A stretch of 51,321 bases of DNA from Myxococcaceae bacterium. Its GTDB lineage: Bacteria; Myxococcota_A; Polyangia; Polyangiales; Ga0077539. This document shows positions 48,701 through 51,321 of the stretch, one piece after another. The notes below the pieces were generated by a model. The model did not search any database. It was given only the letters and a program-made list of their open reading frames with translations, and was not told the origin of the DNA. Within the stretch, counting starts at the first letter, position 1, and every line of letters starts with the position of its first letter. The stretch spans positions 1 to 51,321 of the forward strand of contig SCUS01000028.1 of NCBI GenBank assembly GCA_004297725.1. The letters are read 5' to 3'. A program made the position numbers and the translations under genes.

Positions 48701-51321
48701 TGGTCTCGCAGCCGTTGGAGGCCACGCCGTCGCAGTCGGCGAAGCCCACGGCGCAGCGCACCACCGTGCAGGCGCTGGCCGAGCAGCCGTTGGCGGCGAC
48801 GTTGGGGAGGGCGCAGACCGTTCCGCAGGCGCCGCAGTTGGCCGGGTCGACGGCGGTGTTGGCGCAGAAGGTGGAGGCGCCCCCGGTGCAGATGCGAAGG
48901 GGCGCCGCGCAGGTCGTGCCGCAGAGGGCGCCCGAGCAGACCGAGCCCGCGGGGCAGAGCCTCCCGCAGGCGCCGCAGTTGGCGTTGCTGGCGCGGGTGT
49001 TCACCTCGCAGCCGTTGCTGGCCACGCCGTCGCAGTCCGCGAAGCCCGGGGCGCAGGTCGTGACCGCGCACGCCCCCGCCGAGCAGGTCGCGGTGGCGTT
49101 GGCGAGGACGCACGCCCGGCCGCAGGCGCCGCAGTTCGAGGCGCTCGAGGAGAGGTCGGCCTCGCAGCCGTTGGAGGCTACGCCGTCGCAGTCACCGAAG
49201 GCCCCGGTGCAGCGCACCACGGTGCAGGCGCCCGAGGCGCAGCCGTTGGCGGCGACGTGGGAGAGGGCGCAGACGGTGCCGCAGGCGCCGCAGTTCGTCG
49301 GGTCGACGGCGGTGTTGGCGCAGAAGGTCGAGGCGCCCGTCCCGCAGGTGGAGAGAGGCGAGGCGCAGCTCGCGCTGCAGGTCCCTCCGGAGCAGACCTG
49401 GCCCGCCGAGCAGGCCGTCCCGCACGCCCCGCAGCTGGCGTTGTCGGTGCGGGTGTTCACCTCGCAGCCGTCCGAGGGGTTGGCGTTGCAGTCGGCGAAG
49501 CCCGTGGCGCAGGCGGCGATCGCGCAGCCCCCCGCGGCGCAGGTCGCCGTGGCGTTGGGGAGGGCGCACATCCGTCCGCAGGCTCCGCAGCTCGCGACGC
49601 TGGTCTGGGTGTTGGTCTCGCAGCCGTTGGCCGGGCTGCCGTCGCAGTCGCCGTAGCCCGCGGCGCAGCGCACCACCGTGCAGGCCCCGGCCGAGCAGCC
49701 GTGGGCGGCGACGTTGGAGAGCGCGCAGGACGTGCCGCAGGCGCCGCAGTTGGCAGGGTCGAGGGCGGTGTTGGCGCAGAAGGCCGACGAGCCCATGCCG
49801 CAGGAGCGAAGGGGCAGCGCGCAGGTCGTGCCGCACGCTCCGCCCGAGCAGACCGAGCCCGCGGCGCAGACCGTTCCGCAGGCGCCGCAGCCCGCGTTGT
49901 CGGTGCGGGTGTTCACCTCGCAGCCGTCCGCCGGGTTGGCGTTGCAGTCGGCGTAGCCTGCAGCGCAGGCGGCGATGGCGCACGCCCCGCTGGTGCAGGT
50001 GGAGCTGGCGTTGGGGAGGGTGCAGGTCCGGCCGCAGGCCCCGCAGTTGGAGGCGCTGGCGTTGAGGTCGGTCTCGCAGCCGTTGGGCGAGGCGCCGTCG
50101 CAGTCGCCGAAGCCCCCGGAGCAGCGCACCACCGTGCAGGCGCCCGAGGCGCAGCCGTTGGCGGCCACGTTGGGCAGCGAGCACGCGGTCCCGCAGGCGC
50201 CGCAGTTCGTCGGGTCGATGGCGGTGTTGGCGCAGACGGCCGAGGCGCCCATCCCGCAGGTGCGAAGGGGCGAGGCGCAGGTGGTGCCGCACGCTCCGCC
50301 CGAGCAGACCGTCCCCGCCGAGCACGAGCGCCCGCAGGCGCCGCAGCTGGCGTTGCTGGTGCGGGTGTCCACCTCGCAGCCGTCCGCGGGGTTGGCGTTG
50401 CAGTCGGCGAAGCCCGCGGCGCAGGCGGCGATGGCGCACTCGCTCGCGGCGCAGGTGGAGGTGGCGTTGGGGAGGGTGCAGGTCCGTCCGCAGGCGCCGC
50501 AGCTGGTGGCGCTGGCGGAGAGGTCCGTCTCGCAGCCGTTGGAGGCCGCTCCGTCGCAGTCGCCGTAGGACCCGGTGCAGCGCACCACGGTGCAGGCGCC
50601 CGAGGCGCAGCCGTTGGCAGCCACGTGGGAGAGGGCGCAGACGGTGCCGCACTCGCCGCAGTTCGCCGGGTCGATGGCGGTGTTGGCGCAGAAGGCCGAC
50701 GAGCCCGTCCCGCAGGTGGAGAGCGGCGAGGCGCAGGTGGTGCCGCACACGCCGCCGGAGCACACCTGGCCCGCGGCGCAGGTGGTGCCGCAGGCCCCGC
50801 AGCTGGTGTTGTCGGTCGCGGTGTTGACCTCGCAGCCGTTGGTCGGGTCGCGGTCACAGTTGGCGAAGCCCGCGGCGCAGGCGGCGACGCCGCAGCTCCC
50901 GCCGGTGCAGGTGGCCGAGGCATTGGGCAGCACGCAGCCCCGGCCGCAGGCGCCGCAGTGGGCCTCGCTGGTCTGCAGGTTGGTCTCGCAGCCGTCGCTC
51001 GCGGTGCCGTTGCAGTCCCCCGCCCCCGCGTTGCAGCGCACCACGGTGCAGCCTCCCGCCGCGCAGCCTCCCGCCGCCACGCCAGGGAGCGAGCACACCA
51101 TCCCGCAGCCGCCGCAGCTCGTCGGATCGATCGTCGGGTTGGTGCAGAAGGCCATGGCGCCCGCTCCGCAGGTCACCAGCGGCGAGGCGCAGGTGGCGCC
51201 GCACGCTCCGCCAGAGCAGACCTGACCCGCGGCGCAGGTGGTGCCGCAGGCGCCGCAGCTGGCGTTGTCGGTGCGGGTGTCCACCTCGCAGCCGTTGGCC
51301 GGGTTGCGGTCGCAGTCGGCG
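45735..51321 (-). CDS. Second giant cysteine-rich protein, C-terminal part
   Basis: The gene enters from the right edge; 1861 codons are visible, with stop at 45735. The N-terminus is outside the window, so the signal is unknown. The upstream 1100 residues carry 152-residue repeats (seven complete units plus a partial one) close in sequence to those of the neighbouring giant. After CQVGQTNCSGVC, about 750 residues are shorter Stig1-like units (CSGLCLDTQNDVLNCGACGN, CGGTCINVQFDVSNCGGCG). There is no FG-GAP domain; it ends CGACGVSCRYGCTRGSCNFF. The next gene starts 85 bp later, so the two giants are tandem paralogues, probably one operon. An open frame starts at 51284 (GTG) but the true start lies beyond the window. 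Confidence 0.85.
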   Translation of the reverse strand, partial: ADCDRNPANGCEVDTRTDNASCGACGTTCAAGQVCSGGACGATCASPLVTCGAGAMAFCTNPTIDPTSCGGCGMVCSLPGVAAGGCAAGGCTVVRCNAGAGDCNGTASDGCETNLQTSEAHCGACGRGCVLPNASATCTGGSCGVAACAAGFANCDRDPTNGCEVNTATDNTSCGACGTTCAAGQVCSGGVCGTTCASPLSTCGTGSSAFCANTAIDPANCGECGTVCALSHVAANGCASGACTVVRCTGSYGDCDGAASNGCETDLSASATSCGACGRTCTLPNATSTCAASECAIAACAAGFADCNANPADGCEVDTRTSNASCGACGRSCSAGTVCSGGACGTTCASPLRTCGMGASAVCANTAIDPTNCGACGTACSLPNVAANGCASGACTVVRCSGGFGDCDGASPNGCETDLNASASNCGACGRTCTLPNASSTCTSGACAIAACAAGYADCNANPADGCEVNTRTDNAGCGACGTVCAAGSVCSGGACGTTCALPLRSCGMGSSAFCANTALDPANCGACGTSCALSNVAAHGCSAGACTVVRCAAGYGDCDGSPANGCETNTQTSVASCGACGRMCALPNATATCAAGGCAIAACATGFADCNANPSDGCEVNTRTDNASCGACGTACSAGQVCSGGTCSASCASPLSTCGTGASTFCANTAVDPTNCGACGTVCALSHVAANGCASGACTVVRCTGAFGDCDGVASNGCEADLSSSASNCGACGRACVLANATATCSAGACAVTTCAPGFADCDGVASNGCEVNTRASNANCGACGRLCPAGSVCSGALCGTTCAAPLRICTGGASTFCANTAVDPANCGACGTVCALPNVAANGCSASACTVVRCAVGFADCDGVASNGCETSTQTSATSCGACGRACALPNATATCSSGVCAITTCAAGFADCNASAADGCEVNTRTDNASCGVCGTSCPAGRVCSGGACSATCASPLRTCGTGASTFCANTAVDPSHCGACGNVCALPNVAATGCSAGICTVVRCAVGYGDCDGNPANGCETDTRSTVASCGSCGRACALPNATASCSSGTCAIAACASGYANCDGLAANGCEVNTRTDNASCGACGRACASGTTCAGGSCVVTCQVGQTNCSGVCIDLANDPLHCGGCTTVCPTVNATAYCVSGTCGLACAPGFGDCDRVGSNGCEFNVRGSDPNHCGGCGVVCRFANAGATCSAGTCGLGACAAGFVNCDGNPANGCEANIASDSANCGRCGGACPSGQVCASGSCSLTCSAGTVICAGGCRTLSSDASHCGACGNACAGGTVCVAGSCVCPAGQINCFGACVDINTDPYHCGGCRRACGGSLTCSGGSCYCPAGQASCPSGCSNLQIDPNNCGACGRTCVGGTCSSGACVCPAGQTNCSGTCRTLGTDNNHCGGCGVVCGGSTFCLGGSCVCEPGRTLCSGLCLDTQNDVLNCGACGNFCGFGYQCTAGVCTIPCPGVGLTRCERGGSAGCYDLQTDLANCGACDAICTAPTGGTATCVSGSCLRACPTGQTNCSGVCIPTAADNNNCGACGRVCPAGQTCGGGVCLDCSPATNCGGRCVYTSNDMNNCGACGNVCASPGTCYRSACYSCFADDLSRCCEAGATACGSSATGACRDLQTDRLNCGACGRACASSQGCFRGSCYCSISGQSPCGTACVDLQYDSNNCGACGNVCPAGQPCIGGRCACNPGFAYCGGTCINVQFDVSNCGGCGVRCGAGQVCSSGVCSACPSGQAACNGTCINVTSDDFNCGGCGVRCGSYQSCEGGVCTCQGGMTNCHGTCSYLDESPNCGACDVACVGAYSCSRNRCQILPCYEPYRRCDPESPTCNDLQNDPNNCGACGVSCRYGCTRGSCNFF
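48000..51191 (-). repeat. Seven tandem 456-bp (152-aa) cysteine repeats
   Basis: Seven units, 3192 bp, exactly 7 x 456; the repeat continues past the right edge. The first-Cys codons of the array lie at 51191 and at 47999, where the different GQTNCSG module begins. The strict spacing matches that of the array at 40742-44845. Confidence 0.9.

Noticed and set aside
45735..51321. Enzyme name for the cysteine-repeat proteins
   Set aside because: Automatic pipelines sometimes attach enzyme names to such Cys-rich repeats (my recollection, not checked). Nothing here shows a catalytic fold or active site; only cysteine spacing and Stig1-like text are visible.

Overview
The window is very GC-rich and reads like a Myxococcota chromosome, most likely Polyangiales/Sandaracinaceae (inference). 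The basis is many lipoproteins, a eukaryote-type Ser/Thr kinase beside a sigma-54 activator, SUMF1-domain lipoproteins, a VgrG cargo cluster, and huge secreted proteins with CGACG-type cysteine repeats. Genes are dense and often overlap by 4 bp (ATGA/GTGA).

Layout. 1-2.7 kb: the end of a formate/nitrite transporter gene, a lipoprotein, an orphan Phd-like antitoxin, an FG-GAP gene relic, a small repeat element and a minus-strand tRNA cluster (two tRNA-Ser and an odd tRNA-Cys-like cloverleaf). 2.7-8 kb: a DUF2278-like lipoprotein, an AI-2E-family permease, then a TPR/PEGA protein with two SUMF1 lipoproteins. 8-19.2 kb: a sigma-54 activator and a Ser/Thr kinase on the minus strand, then membrane proteins and lipoproteins, a Sel1 lipoprotein overlapping a zinc-ribbon rhomboid protease, and two small unknowns. 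Several promoters here look like sigma-54 (-24/-12) sites and three share extra sequence. 19.4-25.3 kb: a type VI secretion spike-and-cargo module (VgrG, LysM adaptor-like protein, a 653-aa unknown that is the best effector candidate, a 69-aa beta-helix tip, a PAAR-like protein), preceded by a good -24/-12 promoter. 25.3-29 kb: a gene fragment, a zinc-ribbon/TM/triple beta-domain protein and an acyl-CoA dehydrogenase, then a long inverted repeat. 29.3-33 kb: an HlyD/ABC ATPase/ABC-2 permease exporter with its TetR regulator, like the E. coli ybhGFSR-cecR set.

32.9-51.3 kb: an 18-kb minus-strand block holding a 1561-aa alpha-2-macroglobulin (YfaS-like) protein with an inserted STN/secretin-like domain, a DUF2135 (YfaP-like) partner, and two giant cysteine-rich proteins. 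The complete giant (2357 aa) is a lipoprotein with nine exact 152-residue repeats (456 bp each, 24 Cys in the unit counted), a beta-sandwich-like linker and a seven-fold FG-GAP propeller. The second giant runs off the window edge and has at least seven repeats of exactly the same length, followed by Stig1-like short units. This block is the most unusual system in the window. The type VI cargo protein, the shared sigma-54-like promoters and the elbow-less tRNA-Cys-like gene are the next most interesting.
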